From: Helicobacter cappadocius
GTDB lineage: Bacteria; Campylobacterota; Campylobacteria; Campylobacterales; Helicobacteraceae
Length of the DNA stretch: 64,000 bases
Direction: 5' to 3'
Assembly (NCBI RefSeq): GCF_030688855.1
Contig: NZ_JAUYZK010000004.1
Span: 87,783 to 151,782, forward strand
Every line of letters begins with the position of its first letter. The first letter of the stretch is position 1. The notes beneath the pieces are model-generated. The model did not search any database, was not told the origin of the DNA, and saw only the letters and a program-made list of their open reading frames with translations. Shown here piece by piece: positions 41,573 through 50,532 of this stretch. The position numbers and the translations under genes were made by a program.

Positions 41573-42845
41573 ATTCTTCTCCTAATTTTATCTTATCCAA
41601 AACCCTGACTTTAAGCTGCGTATCAGTATCTACCAGCTCTATTTCATCATTTTTTTGAAGGTTTTTTAATGAAATAATCTTACCTTCTTTTATCACTTGT
41701 GCATAGCCACTTTGAATGAAATTTTTGGGATTTTTGGCTTCAAGTCCCATTTTCAAATCCTCTATTTCTCTAGTCTTGCCTAACAAAAAATACTCCATAG
41801 ACGGATTTATATCAAGCGAAGATAAAGAGCTAGATTTTATATAAAGTAGATTTTCAAAAGCCTTGTTCAGGTAGTTTTTGAGTTCATAGATGCTATCAGT
41901 GTCTCTTTTAAGCTTTGCTTCCACGCTTACATGTTTAAAATCTTCAGCTAAAGAGATGATTTTTTGCTCTTTTATCTGCAAAAGATTTTCTAACATTCCA
42001 TCATAAGAGGCCTTTATCTCATCAAGTCTCAAAAGCCACTCTTGCTTATCAGGAAGTATCATTTCCATACACGCTGAAGGCGTAGGGGCTCTGAGGTCTG
42101 CGACAAAATCACTGATGAGGAAATCTATCTCGTGCCCAACTGCAGAAACAATGGGGGTTTTAGCTGCAAAAATACTATCTGCGAGTATTTCTTCATTGAA
42201 CGCCCACAAATCCTCTCTGCTTCCACCACCTCTGCCAATCACAATCACATCAAAGGCATCTTTTGTGCCAAAAAAACTATCTATATATTGAATATTTTTT
42301 ACAATATCAAATTTTGCTCCCTCACCTTGCACCAAAGTATTGATAGCTACTATTTGGGTAAGATTCCAGCGATTTTGTGCTACTCTTAGCATATCTTGGA
42401 GAGCTGCTCCTGTGCTTGAAGTGATGAGGGCGATTTTTTTTGGGAAAAGAGGGATTTTTTTCTTCCTATCTGTATCAAAATAACCTTTTGCTTGAAGTTT
42501 GATTTTGAGTTGCTCATATGCTAGGCTTAAAGCACCTTCTCCGCTTGGTTCTATATTTTTGCAGATAATCTGATATTCTCCTCGTGGCACATATACACTA
42601 AGCCCCCCATAGATGATGACCTTCTGACCACTTGTTAGCTCAAACCTCAAATTTATGGTATTTCCCTTGAACATCACACATCTAATAGAAGAGGTTTCAT
42701 CTTTGATACTAAAATAAATATGCCCACTGCTATGTTTGGTAAGGTTACTAATCTCACCTTCAACGCTCACATTCAAAAAAGTAGTCTCTACAAGGGATTT
42801 TATTTGGGTATTGATCTGACTAACTGATAAAATTTGTGAATTCAT
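41565..42845 (-). CDS. xseA: Exodeoxyribonuclease VII large subunit
   Basis: XseA, with XseB, degrades single-stranded DNA to oligonucleotides. The 426-residue protein has the N-terminal OB fold (VEGEISNLTKHSSGHIYFSIKD) and the catalytic domain with ALITSSTGAALQDML, DVIVIGRGGGSREDLWAFN and VSAVGHEIDFLISDFVADLRAPTPSACME. The C-terminal coiled coil is shorter than in E. coli. It follows rseP with a two-base gap, and its last eight bases contain the mod start, so the R-M system appears attached to this housekeeping operon. Confidence 0.95.
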   Translation of the reverse strand: MNSQILSVSQINTQIKSLVETTFLNVSVEGEISNLTKHSSGHIYFSIKDETSSIRCVMFKGNTINLRFELTSGQKVIIYGGLSVYVPRGEYQIICKNIEPSGEGALSLAYEQLKIKLQAKGYFDTDRKKKIPLFPKKIALITSSTGAALQDMLRVAQNRWNLTQIVAINTLVQGEGAKFDIVKNIQYIDSFFGTKDAFDVIVIGRGGGSREDLWAFNEEILADSIFAAKTPIVSAVGHEIDFLISDFVADLRAPTPSACMEMILPDKQEWLLRLDEIKASYDGMLENLLQIKEQKIISLAEDFKHVSVEAKLKRDTDSIYELKNYLNKAFENLLYIKSSSLSSLDINPSMEYFLLGKTREIEDLKMGLEAKNPKNFIQSGYAQVIKEGKIISLKNLQKNDEIELVDTDTQLKVRVLDKIKLGEEYE

Positions 42846-42847
42846 TA

Positions 42848-43906
42848 TTACCCATGAAAAACCAAGCGGTGAATATCATTATAAACTCCTAGTGCCATCA
42901 AGCCAATCAAAAGCACCCAACCTAAAATCGTGAGATAATACAAGCTGTTCTCTGACATTTTTCTTCGTGAAACCATCTCATATAGGTTGAATAATATCTG
43001 CCCCCCATCAAGTGCGGGAATGGGCAAAAGATTCATAACTCCTAAATTCACAGATATCAGAGCCACCAAAGTCAATAGCACAACCCACCCACTCTGGGAG
43101 GCTTGAGATATAAAATCCACGATAGAAATCACCCCTCCAACCTGATTGATAGGCACGATGCCAGAAATCATCTTTTCAACCCCTTGAAGTATCATTTTAC
43201 TCGCTTGAAAAGTTTGTTCATAAGCATAAGATAACGAACTCAAAAAACTATATTTAACCACACCTATTTCGCCTTTTGAAATGATTCCTATAAAATTCCT
43301 CTGTATCTTTTCTCCAAAAATATTTTTGGATTCCATTATTTTGGGAATGATAGAGGTCTCCTTCAACACTCCATCTCTCTGAAAAATCACCTTCACTTCA
43401 CCCTTTGCATCCATAATAGCCATGTTGAGTTCTTTCCAGCTTTTAACTTCTTTGCCATTAATATAGCGAATATAATCTCCGCTCATAAGCCCACTAATAG
43501 ATGCGGGCATACCAGCTTGAAGTTCTCCAACGATAGGTAAAATAACCTTCTGTCCCATCAAAGCAACAACGATATAGATCAAAAAGGCTAAAATAAAGTT
43601 AAAAAATGGTCCAGCAAGTAAAATAGCGATTTTTTGGAAATGGTTTTTGTTGCTATAGCTGTCTATATCATCACTTGTAGCTAGAGGATTTGTATCATCT
43701 TGACCTTTTAATTTTACATATCCACCAAGAGGAATCGCTGATAAGGCGTATTGTGTTCCCTTGTAGGTTTTTTTGAATATTTTTTTTCCAAAACCAATGC
43801 TAAAAACCTCAACAGAAACGCCAAAAAGTTTGGCAACCAAAAAATGTCCCAATTCATGAAAAAAAACCAAAAATGAAAGGATTAAAAGTGATAAAATTAT
43901 CCACAT
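42848..43906 (-). CDS. rseP: RIP/site-2 metalloprotease RseP family
   Basis: An intramembrane zinc protease of 352 residues. The catalytic HELGHF begins at residue 17 in the first helix, and the second motif LLPIPALDGG, which supplies the third ligand, lies in a later helix. A PDZ domain occupies about residues 120-200 (AGMPASISGLMSGDYIRYINGKEV). In E. coli the family cleaves the anti-sigma factor RseA; helicobacters lack sigma-E, so the substrate here is unknown, with signal-peptide remnants as one possibility. Its start shares one base with the pgsA stop. Confidence 0.93.
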   Translation of the reverse strand: MWIILSLLILSFLVFFHELGHFLVAKLFGVSVEVFSIGFGKKIFKKTYKGTQYALSAIPLGGYVKLKGQDDTNPLATSDDIDSYSNKNHFQKIAILLAGPFFNFILAFLIYIVVALMGQKVILPIVGELQAGMPASISGLMSGDYIRYINGKEVKSWKELNMAIMDAKGEVKVIFQRDGVLKETSIIPKIMESKNIFGEKIQRNFIGIISKGEIGVVKYSFLSSLSYAYEQTFQASKMILQGVEKMISGIVPINQVGGVISIVDFISQASQSGWVVLLTLVALISVNLGVMNLLPIPALDGGQILFNLYEMVSRRKMSENSLYYLTILGWVLLIGLMALGVYNDIHRLVFHG

Positions 43907-44448
43907 TATTTCATACTCTTGTAATATCGTATCGCATAATCACCCCCTGAATACAAAGTGGCGAAGGTAGCTATCCAAAGCAATATTTCTCCACCGGGGA
44001 AAAAGTCTGCAAGCAAAAATGCAATGGCCAATATTTGAAAACCTGTTTTGTATTTTCCTAACATATTTGCGGCGACTTTTTTGCCACTACTAGCGACGAT
44101 AACTCGAAGTCCTGTAATAAAAAACTCTCGACTAAGTATAATATACACCGCCCAAGCATTCGCCCTATGAGCAACCAAAAGCCCAACAAAAGCTGATAAA
44201 ATCAACATTTTATCAGCCAATGGATCAAATACTTCACCAAAAGTAGATTTTGAATTATAATTCCTAGCAATATAACCATCAAAAAAATCCGTCAAAGAAG
44301 CCAAACAAAAAATCAAACAAGAAAAGTAATTTATCCAACTCTTATCCGCCCAAGTAGGTAAAAGGGCATCTCCATACAAAATAAATATCAACAAAAATAT
44401 GGATAAAAATATTCTAGAAATAGTCAAAATATTGGGTAAATTTTTCAA
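43906..44448 (-). CDS. pgsA: CDP-diacylglycerol-glycerol-3-phosphate 3-phosphatidyltransferase
   Basis: PgsA makes phosphatidylglycerol phosphate in the inner membrane. The 180-residue protein has the CDP-alcohol phosphotransferase signature, DFFDGYIARNYN followed by EVFDPLADK (D-G-x2-A-R-x8-G-x3-D-x3-D), and four to five hydrophobic helices. Length is normal. It overlaps rseP by one base, so pgsA, rseP and xseA form an operon in which the mod and res genes follow. Confidence 0.93.
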   Translation of the reverse strand: MKNLPNILTISRIFLSIFLLIFILYGDALLPTWADKSWINYFSCLIFCLASLTDFFDGYIARNYNSKSTFGEVFDPLADKMLILSAFVGLLVAHRANAWAVYIILSREFFITGLRVIVASSGKKVAANMLGKYKTGFQILAIAFLLADFFPGGEILLWIATFATLYSGGDYAIRYYKSMK

Positions 44449-44499
44449 AAGATGACCTTATTGATTGTACTAGTAAGCCAAATTTCCAATGATAAGGTG

Positions 44500-45093
44500 C
44501 TAATATGCTTCACAAACAACCTTTTTTATGCTAAAAATCCCCACAATAAAGACAATCCCGCTCATCAAAAAAGCAACCAATGACAACATCGTGAGAAAAT
44601 AAAATACTTCCTTCATAGAAAAAAATAAACATGCAAAGAGGAAGATAATAATACCTGCTGCCATCCCCTTGAATGCAAGAACAAAAAATCCAAGAGTGGT
44701 AATTTTGCCAAGCTCTAGACATATTTTATAAAAAAAATAAAAATAAAATCCTCCGCAAACAATCACAGCCAAAATACCTGTAAAAAACCAAAAATTAGGA
44801 GATAATGGCATTTGTTTCAAATTCATAGCACTCATAATAACAACTATTAAAATACCATCAATCACAGAAAATGTGTAATATTTGAATAACACTTGATTTC
44901 TAGCTAGTTTTGAAAGCTTATAAAGCCCAGCTGTAGTAAATCCAAAACTCATAATTGATAAAATCAAAGAAACAACAGGTAAAAGAAAAAAAGGATATAC
45001 AAGTGCATTTACAAGTATGCCTAAAATCAAGAAATTTTTCGCTATTTTTAATTCTGGGGTATCTTGAATGTGCAAGGTTGCAGGTACAGACAT
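44500..45093 (-). CDS. Hypothetical multi-pass membrane protein
   Basis: A 197-residue protein of unknown function. I choose the ATG at 45093, which has AAGGA five bases upstream, over the longer reading from 45156. Five to six hydrophobic segments alternate with short basic loops (for example LYKLSKLARNQVLFKYY), and the first ~20 residues are hydrophilic (SVPATLHIQDTPELK). It has no motif I can assign. It lies 51 bases upstream of pgsA in the same direction and could be part of that operon. Confidence 0.7.
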   Translation of the reverse strand: MSVPATLHIQDTPELKIAKNFLILGILVNALVYPFFLLPVVSLILSIMSFGFTTAGLYKLSKLARNQVLFKYYTFSVIDGILIVVIMSAMNLKQMPLSPNFWFFTGILAVIVCGGFYFYFFYKICLELGKITTLGFFVLAFKGMAAGIIIFLFACLFFSMKEVFYFLTMLSLVAFLMSGIVFIVGIFSIKKVVCEAY

Positions 45094-45185
45094 CAATATC
45101 CTTGTGTATTTGTTTTTGAGTTCAATATCTAGATATATTGTACTAAAAATAATCAAAAAAACTTATAAATCAAAAAGCCAAAAAA

Positions 45186-46166
45186 TCAATATATCATCTT
45201 GTCCAAATAATCTTGAAAATATTTCATGCCTAAGTTGTTATTCAAGATTGCCCATAATAATATCCTAGCTTTCTTTGCGCTCAAATATCCCGCCATCATG
45301 GCTCCTTGTTTGATACAATCAATTTCAGATCCTATATATCCATAAGTGCTATAAGCCGTTGGTCCTTCGGTCGTTCTGGTGGCTATAATTACAGGCATAC
45401 ATTCAATAATCTCTTTTAGCCTCTGCGCTGTCTCCAAGCTGACATGCCCTGCACCAAATCCTGAGATAACAAGACCATCTACAGAAGCTTTAACCCAATC
45501 TAAAACCCCTATATCAACATCTAAAGTTTGTTCCCATAAAAATATTTTTTTACACAAGCAAGATGGGAGTGGCAAGACAACTCTCTGAAGAGGTGGGCAA
45601 AAATATTCCACTCTCCCTTCAGCGACAAATCCATGAGTTTTCCCATCTGAACAAAAAGTCTCCACCGCAAGGCTGTGAGATTTTCTCATCCATCTAGGAA
45701 CATGAATAGCATCATTCATCACAACCATCACTCCTCTATTTCTACTATTAGGACTAGACGCACTCAAAATTGAGTTGTATAGATTTCTAATACCTTCTGC
45801 TCCAAGCATCTCTGGGGATCGCATCGCACCCATTAATATCAAAGGCTCAGATTTATCCCAAAATAAATCACAAAAAAAGGCACTTTCTTCAAGGGTATCT
45901 GTCCCTTGTGTGAGTATTACACCATTACTTCCAAGCTCTACTTGTTTTTTTGCCCATCTGAGTGCCTCTAATAGCATTTCAAATTTCAAATGTCCGCTAG
46001 GTAAAGCAAATAAGCTCTCTGCATCTATGGAGGCGATTTTTTCAATATCTGGAAGCAATTCAATAAAATCTTTTGCCGATAGTTTTGGTGCAATGCCTTG
46101 ATTTGACTTGCTTGAAGTCATCGAAATAGTTCCACCCAAAGAACCTATAGATATTTTTGGTTTCAT
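45186..46166 (-). CDS. Type I/II asparaginase family protein, probably cytoplasmic
   Basis: A 326-residue member of the L-asparaginase/glutaminase family, which hydrolyses asparagine to aspartate and ammonia. The first nucleophile motif is SLGGTISM at about 8-15 and the second is ILTQGTDTLEE near 85; MGAMRSPEMLGAEG and VISGFGAGH are also conserved. Unlike periplasmic type II enzymes there is no signal peptide, so it should act in the cytoplasm. An MFS transporter gene lies nine bases upstream, suggesting import of the substrate. Substrate preference is not determined by sequence. Confidence 0.88.
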   Translation of the reverse strand: MKPKISIGSLGGTISMTSSKSNQGIAPKLSAKDFIELLPDIEKIASIDAESLFALPSGHLKFEMLLEALRWAKKQVELGSNGVILTQGTDTLEESAFFCDLFWDKSEPLILMGAMRSPEMLGAEGIRNLYNSILSASSPNSRNRGVMVVMNDAIHVPRWMRKSHSLAVETFCSDGKTHGFVAEGRVEYFCPPLQRVVLPLPSCLCKKIFLWEQTLDVDIGVLDWVKASVDGLVISGFGAGHVSLETAQRLKEIIECMPVIIATRTTEGPTAYSTYGYIGSEIDCIKQGAMMAGYLSAKKARILLWAILNNNLGMKYFQDYLDKMIY

Positions 46167-46175
46167 TTTTTACTC

Positions 46176-47459
46176 CTAAAATTTACCTGGCTTCACAAGC
46201 AACATACAAATCATCCCAATACAAGTAACCACACTTGCTACAACAAACATTGCATTATAGCCATTTGAACTAACCAAAACACCAGTAATAGAAGGAGCGA
46301 GAATAGAAGCAATATTTCCAAAAAAATGCATCATACCGCTAAATGTTCCTACTTTTTGTTTAGGAGAAGTATCAATAACAACTGTCCAATAAACCGTGTT
46401 GGCAAATGAGTTTAGTGCGTTTCCAACTGCTATCATTACAATAGCTACTATCACAGAAGAGCTAAATCCTACGCACAAAAAACTAAGTGTTGTAAGCAGC
46501 AATAATCCAGCTGCAAAATAACCTCTAGCAATTCTAGCACTACCTGTTTTTTTGAGTAACAAATCTGATATTTTACCACCTAAAAGGATCGTAATACATG
46601 CACCTATCCAAGGTATCATCCCCATATACCACAGAGAAAAAAGATTATAACCAAAAACATCTTGAAGATATTTTGGCGTCCAAGTCAAAAGCAAAAAATT
46701 CACATAATTAAAAGCGAAATATCCCGCCGTATTTAACATCAAAGTTCTACTTCTGAAAAAATGCCACCAATGATAGTGAATACCAGATTGAGATTTTTCT
46801 TCAATGATTTCTTTTTGGCTGATAATAGCTAGTTCTTCTTTGCTTACTTTTGGATTTTCACAAGGGTGATCAGTCATAATACGCATCAAAAAATATAAAA
46901 CAATAATTCCAAGCATTCCAAGAACAATAAAAGTAACCCTCCAGCTACCAGAGTAACTTAGCAAAAAAACAGCTACTGGAGCGGTCAATAATGCTCCTAG
47001 TGGGGTACTGAGCAATCCCATTGAAACCACAAAACCTCTTTCTTTAGGAGCAGCCCAACTGCTGATGGTTTTGTTGATAACGCAATACACAGGACCCTCA
47101 GTCAGGCCAAATAAAATCCTCATCAACGCAAACCCTGCCAAAACCGATCCTCCAAAAAACATCATACCAATATTTCCAGCAAAAGCAGTGAGTGACTCAA
47201 AAATCGACCAAGAAATTCCTGCAATGAGCCAAACTTTTTTGGGACCAAATTTATCAGAGAGCAGCCCTCCAAATAATGCCCCAAACATATATCCATAGCC
47301 AAAAAATCCAAGTACATTTCCCCATTGTTCTTTATTTAATCCATATTCATTGATAATAAATTCTCCAGAATAAGATAATGCTCCTCTATCAATATAATTA
47401 ATCAACGCGAGTAAAAGTATCAAAAAGAAAATATTGTACCGATAGTTTGTCTTCCACAT
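46176..47459 (-). CDS. MFS transporter, anion:cation symporter-like
   Basis: A 427-residue, 12-helix major facilitator. The N-terminal region has LINYIDRGALSYSGEFI and the loop 2-3 motif GGLLSDKFGPKKVW, which is the ACS-family form; a second DLLLKKTGSARIARG appears after helix 8. Members of this group move organic acids such as hexuronates and galactonate. It is nine bases upstream of the asparaginase gene, so a role in amino-acid or dicarboxylate uptake is an inference from context. About 200 bases upstream are non-coding and hold the htpG terminator and probably its promoter. Confidence 0.85.
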   Translation of the reverse strand: MWKTNYRYNIFFLILLLALINYIDRGALSYSGEFIINEYGLNKEQWGNVLGFFGYGYMFGALFGGLLSDKFGPKKVWLIAGISWSIFESLTAFAGNIGMMFFGGSVLAGFALMRILFGLTEGPVYCVINKTISSWAAPKERGFVVSMGLLSTPLGALLTAPVAVFLLSYSGSWRVTFIVLGMLGIIVLYFLMRIMTDHPCENPKVSKEELAIISQKEIIEEKSQSGIHYHWWHFFRSRTLMLNTAGYFAFNYVNFLLLTWTPKYLQDVFGYNLFSLWYMGMIPWIGACITILLGGKISDLLLKKTGSARIARGYFAAGLLLLTTLSFLCVGFSSSVIVAIVMIAVGNALNSFANTVYWTVVIDTSPKQKVGTFSGMMHFFGNIASILAPSITGVLVSSNGYNAMFVVASVVTCIGMICMLLVKPGKF

Positions 47460-47630
47460 GTGACCCCCTTTTTTTATCTGATATGAATCCTTCTTAGATA
47501 TATTTTAGAAATGTACTCTAAAAATATCATAAAATTCAAAAAAAATTTTGTTCTTATTTGTTTTTTAAAATGTAGTTATTAAGCATGGAGTTCGGTTCTA
47601 TGGAAAGATTATTTGCTATATTGTATTATT

Positions 47631-47655
47631 CAAAACGCCTTAAAAAGGCATTTTG
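47631..47655 (-). terminator. Hairpin terminator after htpG
   Basis: An 11-pair stem with one C-A mismatch, CAAAACGCCTT with AAGGCATTTTG, seven bases past the htpG stop codon at 47662. The minus-strand 3' flank is AT-rich but not a clean U-run. Confidence 0.55.
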
Positions 47656-47661
47656 AATACA

Positions 47662-49524
47662 TTAGAGAGTTTTTAAAATCGTGTTATTAAGCCTATTTGC
47701 AAAATCCTTTGCATTTTCAATGCTTCCAGATTCCAAAAGTTTTGCACAACTAAAGAGTAGATGAGCTGTATCTGTAAGCACATCTTTATCTTTGATATTT
47801 TTGAGTTTTTCTAAAATAGGATGATGAATATTTAACTCCATTGTTTTCTTTTGTGGTGGCATTTCCTGCCCCATTTGTCGCATTAGATTTGCCATCATTG
47901 CATTTTGTTCCTCACCTACGAGTGCCACTGGCGAGGCAAGAGAACTTGAAAGAGTGATGTCTTTGATTTCATCTCCAAGTGCTTCTTTGAAAGATTTAAC
48001 AATCCCCTCAAATGATTTTTTGACTTCTTCTGCTATCTCTTCTTCGCCTAATTCTTTAAGCGTTTCACTTGATGTTGCATCTTTGAGAGCTATTTTGTCA
48101 TACTCACCCACACTAGGAATCACAAAAGAATCCACCTCATCTGCCATCAACAAAACTTCATAGCCCTTTTGGATATATTTTTCCAAGATTGGAGAAGCTT
48201 TTAAAATATCGAGATTTTCCCCTATCATATAATAAATGCTTTTTTGATCCTTTGGCATCTTGGCTTTATATTCTTTCAAAGAGACGCTTTCTTCGTTCTT
48301 TGAAGAAGTAAATCTCAAAAGATCTAATATCTTATCTTTGTTTTCAAAATCTCCATAAAGACCTTCTTTTAGAACTTTTCCAAATTGTTTATAAAATTTA
48401 TCATAAGCCTCTTTGTCTTTGGCAATATTTTCAATCTCACTCAAGATTTTTTTAGCAGAAGCTGATTTGATATTGGCCAAAATCTTATTTTGTTGCAATA
48501 TTTCTCTGCTCACATTTAGCGGTAAATCTTCGCTATCAATAACTCCTTTTACAAAACGCAAATATTGTGGTAAAAGTTCTTTGTCATCATCGGTGATAAA
48601 AACTCGTTTAACATAGAGTTTTACACCAGATTTATAATCCACACGATACATATCAAAAGGTGCCACCTGAGGAATAAAAAACAAGGTTGAGTACTCCAAA
48701 GTTCCCTCTACCTTCGTATGAACCCATCTCATAGGCTCTGTATTATCATGAGCAAAACTCTTATAAAACTCCTTGTAATCCTCATCTTTGAGTTCATTTT
48801 TGCTCATTTTCCAAATAGCCTTAGCAGTGTTAATTTGCTCTCTTTTATCTTCTTTTGTTTCTTTCTTATTTTCTCCCTCTCCTTCAAACTTGCTTTCAGT
48901 ATAATTCAAATATATTGGAAATGGTATATGTTCGGAGTATTTTTTGACAATATTTTCTATTTCCCATCTACTAGCAAAATTTTTATCTTCATCTTTGAGA
49001 TAAAGAGTGATTTGAGTTCCTTGCGAATCTTTGGTACAAGTAGATATTTCATATTCTCCCTTACCATCACTCATCCAAGCAAAAGCCTTAGCCTCTCCTG
49101 CTTTTTTACTCTGAACGATCACCTTATCAGCAACCATAAAAGCAGAATAAAATCCAACGCCAAACTGACCTATAAGTGCAGAGTCTTTTTTCTTATCTCC
49201 GCTCAAAGAAGACAAAAAACTTTTAGTGCCTGATTTTGCTATCGTGCCTAGATTAGCGATCAACTCTTCTTCGCTCATTCCTATTCCATTATCTTCAATG
49301 GTGAGGGTTTTTTTTGTTTCATCAAATTTCAGATCAATACAAGGATCAAATTTCAACCCCTTGAGTTTTTCATCACTCAAAGAAAGATAATTGAGCTTAT
49401 CTAAAGCATCAGAAGCATTTGAAATCAACTCACGCAAGAAAATCTCCTTATTAGAATATAAAGAATGTATCATTAGATCTAATAGCTGATTGATTTCTGT
49501 CTGGAAAGTGTGTTTCTTACTCAT
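47662..49524 (-). CDS. htpG: Chaperone protein HtpG (Hsp90)
   Basis: A 620-residue bacterial Hsp90. The N-terminal ATPase domain has the GHKL motifs IRELISNASDALDKL, IEDNGIGMSEEEL and GQFGVGFYSAFMVA; the middle domain contains SREILQQNKIL with the catalytic arginine, and the C-terminal dimerisation domain is complete. Length equals that of H. pylori HtpG. A good Shine-Dalgarno AAGGAG precedes the ATG. It is divergent from the urease cluster. Confidence 0.97.
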   Translation of the reverse strand: MSKKHTFQTEINQLLDLMIHSLYSNKEIFLRELISNASDALDKLNYLSLSDEKLKGLKFDPCIDLKFDETKKTLTIEDNGIGMSEEELIANLGTIAKSGTKSFLSSLSGDKKKDSALIGQFGVGFYSAFMVADKVIVQSKKAGEAKAFAWMSDGKGEYEISTCTKDSQGTQITLYLKDEDKNFASRWEIENIVKKYSEHIPFPIYLNYTESKFEGEGENKKETKEDKREQINTAKAIWKMSKNELKDEDYKEFYKSFAHDNTEPMRWVHTKVEGTLEYSTLFFIPQVAPFDMYRVDYKSGVKLYVKRVFITDDDKELLPQYLRFVKGVIDSEDLPLNVSREILQQNKILANIKSASAKKILSEIENIAKDKEAYDKFYKQFGKVLKEGLYGDFENKDKILDLLRFTSSKNEESVSLKEYKAKMPKDQKSIYYMIGENLDILKASPILEKYIQKGYEVLLMADEVDSFVIPSVGEYDKIALKDATSSETLKELGEEEIAEEVKKSFEGIVKSFKEALGDEIKDITLSSSLASPVALVGEEQNAMMANLMRQMGQEMPPQKKTMELNIHHPILEKLKNIKDKDVLTDTAHLLFSCAKLLESGSIENAKDFANRLNNTILKTL

Positions 49525-49845
49525 TACAAACTCCTTGTGTTATTTTTTAGCAATTATAGCATAAGAATAGTCAATTTGCATAATATTTATAATAATAATA
49601 TTAATATTATTTAGTCTATCTATATAAAGTTTCATTAGTGCAAAAGCAGTGTATCAAAATTCTCAAAGTATTCCTATTATTACTAAATAAATAATAATGT
49701 TACTTTTTGTATTAAAAATAAGTTAAAAAAAGATTTAATTATGAATTTTTTATCAAGATTTGGACAAGTATTAACAAAATGGTTTTAGAATCATACCCGA
49801 TGATATAGCACGAAGCTACTTCATAAAATTTTACAAGGAGACACT
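49525..49845. promoter_or_regulatory. Divergent htpG / urease control region
   Basis: A 321-base gene-free region. It holds the htpG promoter at one end and, next to it, an inverted repeat ATAATATT (49580-49587) and AATATTAT (49603-49610) with a 15-base spacer. Near ureA is TAGAAT (49786-49791), a candidate -10 box about 55 bases before the start, with AAGGAG before the ATG. In H. pylori the ure promoter is bound by NikR and by the acid-responsive regulator ArsR; the inverted repeat does not fit the NikR spacing well. The rest is AT-rich with no other feature that I can see. Confidence 0.45.
49553..49558 (-). promoter_or_regulatory. Extended -10 promoter of htpG
   Basis: On the minus strand the sequence reads TGCTATAAT, a TG-extended perfect -10 box, 28 bases before the htpG start codon. 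No heat-shock operator (CIRCE or HAIR) is visible beside it. Confidence 0.6.
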
Positions 49846-50523
49846 ATGAGACTCAATCCAAAAGAGCTAGAAAAGCTAATGCTCCACTACGCTGGAGAAT
49901 TAGCAAGAAAGCGCAAAGAACGAGGAATAAAACTCAACTATGTCGAAGCGGTTGCTTTGATAAGTGCTGAGATTATGGAAGCTGCCAGAGAGGGTAAAAA
50001 ATCTGTTGCCGATCTTATGAGCTATGGAAAACAAATCCTAAAAGCTAGTGATGTGATGGATGGTGTAGCTAGTATGATACACGAAGTGGGCGTAGAGGTT
50101 GGATTCCCTGATGGAACTAAACTTGTCACTGTGCATACTCCTATTGAAGATAATGGTAAATTAACTCCGGGTGAATATATATTGAAGTCAGAAGATATTG
50201 AACTCAATAAAGGTAAAAAAGCTATTGAGCTCAAAATCACCAACAAAGGCGATAGAGCTGTTCAAGTTGGATCTCATTTTCACTTCTTTGAAGTCAATAA
50301 ACTTCTTGAATTTGATAGAGAAAAAGCATATGGCAAAAGACTTGATATCGCTTCTGGAACTTCTGTTCGTTTTGAACCAGGTGAGAGTAAAACGGTTTCA
50401 CTTATTGAAATAGGCGGACATAAGAGAGTGTTTGGATTTAATGATTTAGCAAACTCTCAGGTCAATGAAGACAACAAAAAACAAGCAATGCAAAATGCTA
50501 AAGCCAAGGGCTTTTCTAAATAA
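49846..50523 (+). CDS. ureA: Urease alpha subunit UreA (fused gamma-beta)
   Basis: The small structural subunit of the nickel urease that hydrolyses urea to ammonia and carbon dioxide. In Helicobacter the gamma and beta chains of other bacteria are fused. Residues 1-100 are gamma-like ([20 protein letters not shown]) and about 105-225 beta-like ([41 protein letters not shown]). At 225 residues it is shorter than the 238-residue H. pylori protein and closer to enterohepatic forms. ureB starts nine bases later. Confidence 0.97.
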   Translation: MRLNPKELEKLMLHYAGELARKRKERGIKLNYVEAVALISAEIMEAAREGKKSVADLMSYGKQILKASDVMDGVASMIHEVGVEVGFPDGTKLVTVHTPIEDNGKLTPGEYILKSEDIELNKGKKAIELKITNKGDRAVQVGSHFHFFEVNKLLEFDREKAYGKRLDIASGTSVRFEPGESKTVSLIEIGGHKRVFGFNDLANSQVNEDNKKQAMQNAKAKGFSK

Positions 50524-50532
50524 GGAGCAATT

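Noticed and set aside
49846..50523. A missing separate urease gamma subunit
   Set aside because: UreA contains both gamma-like and beta-like parts, as in all Helicobacter ureases.
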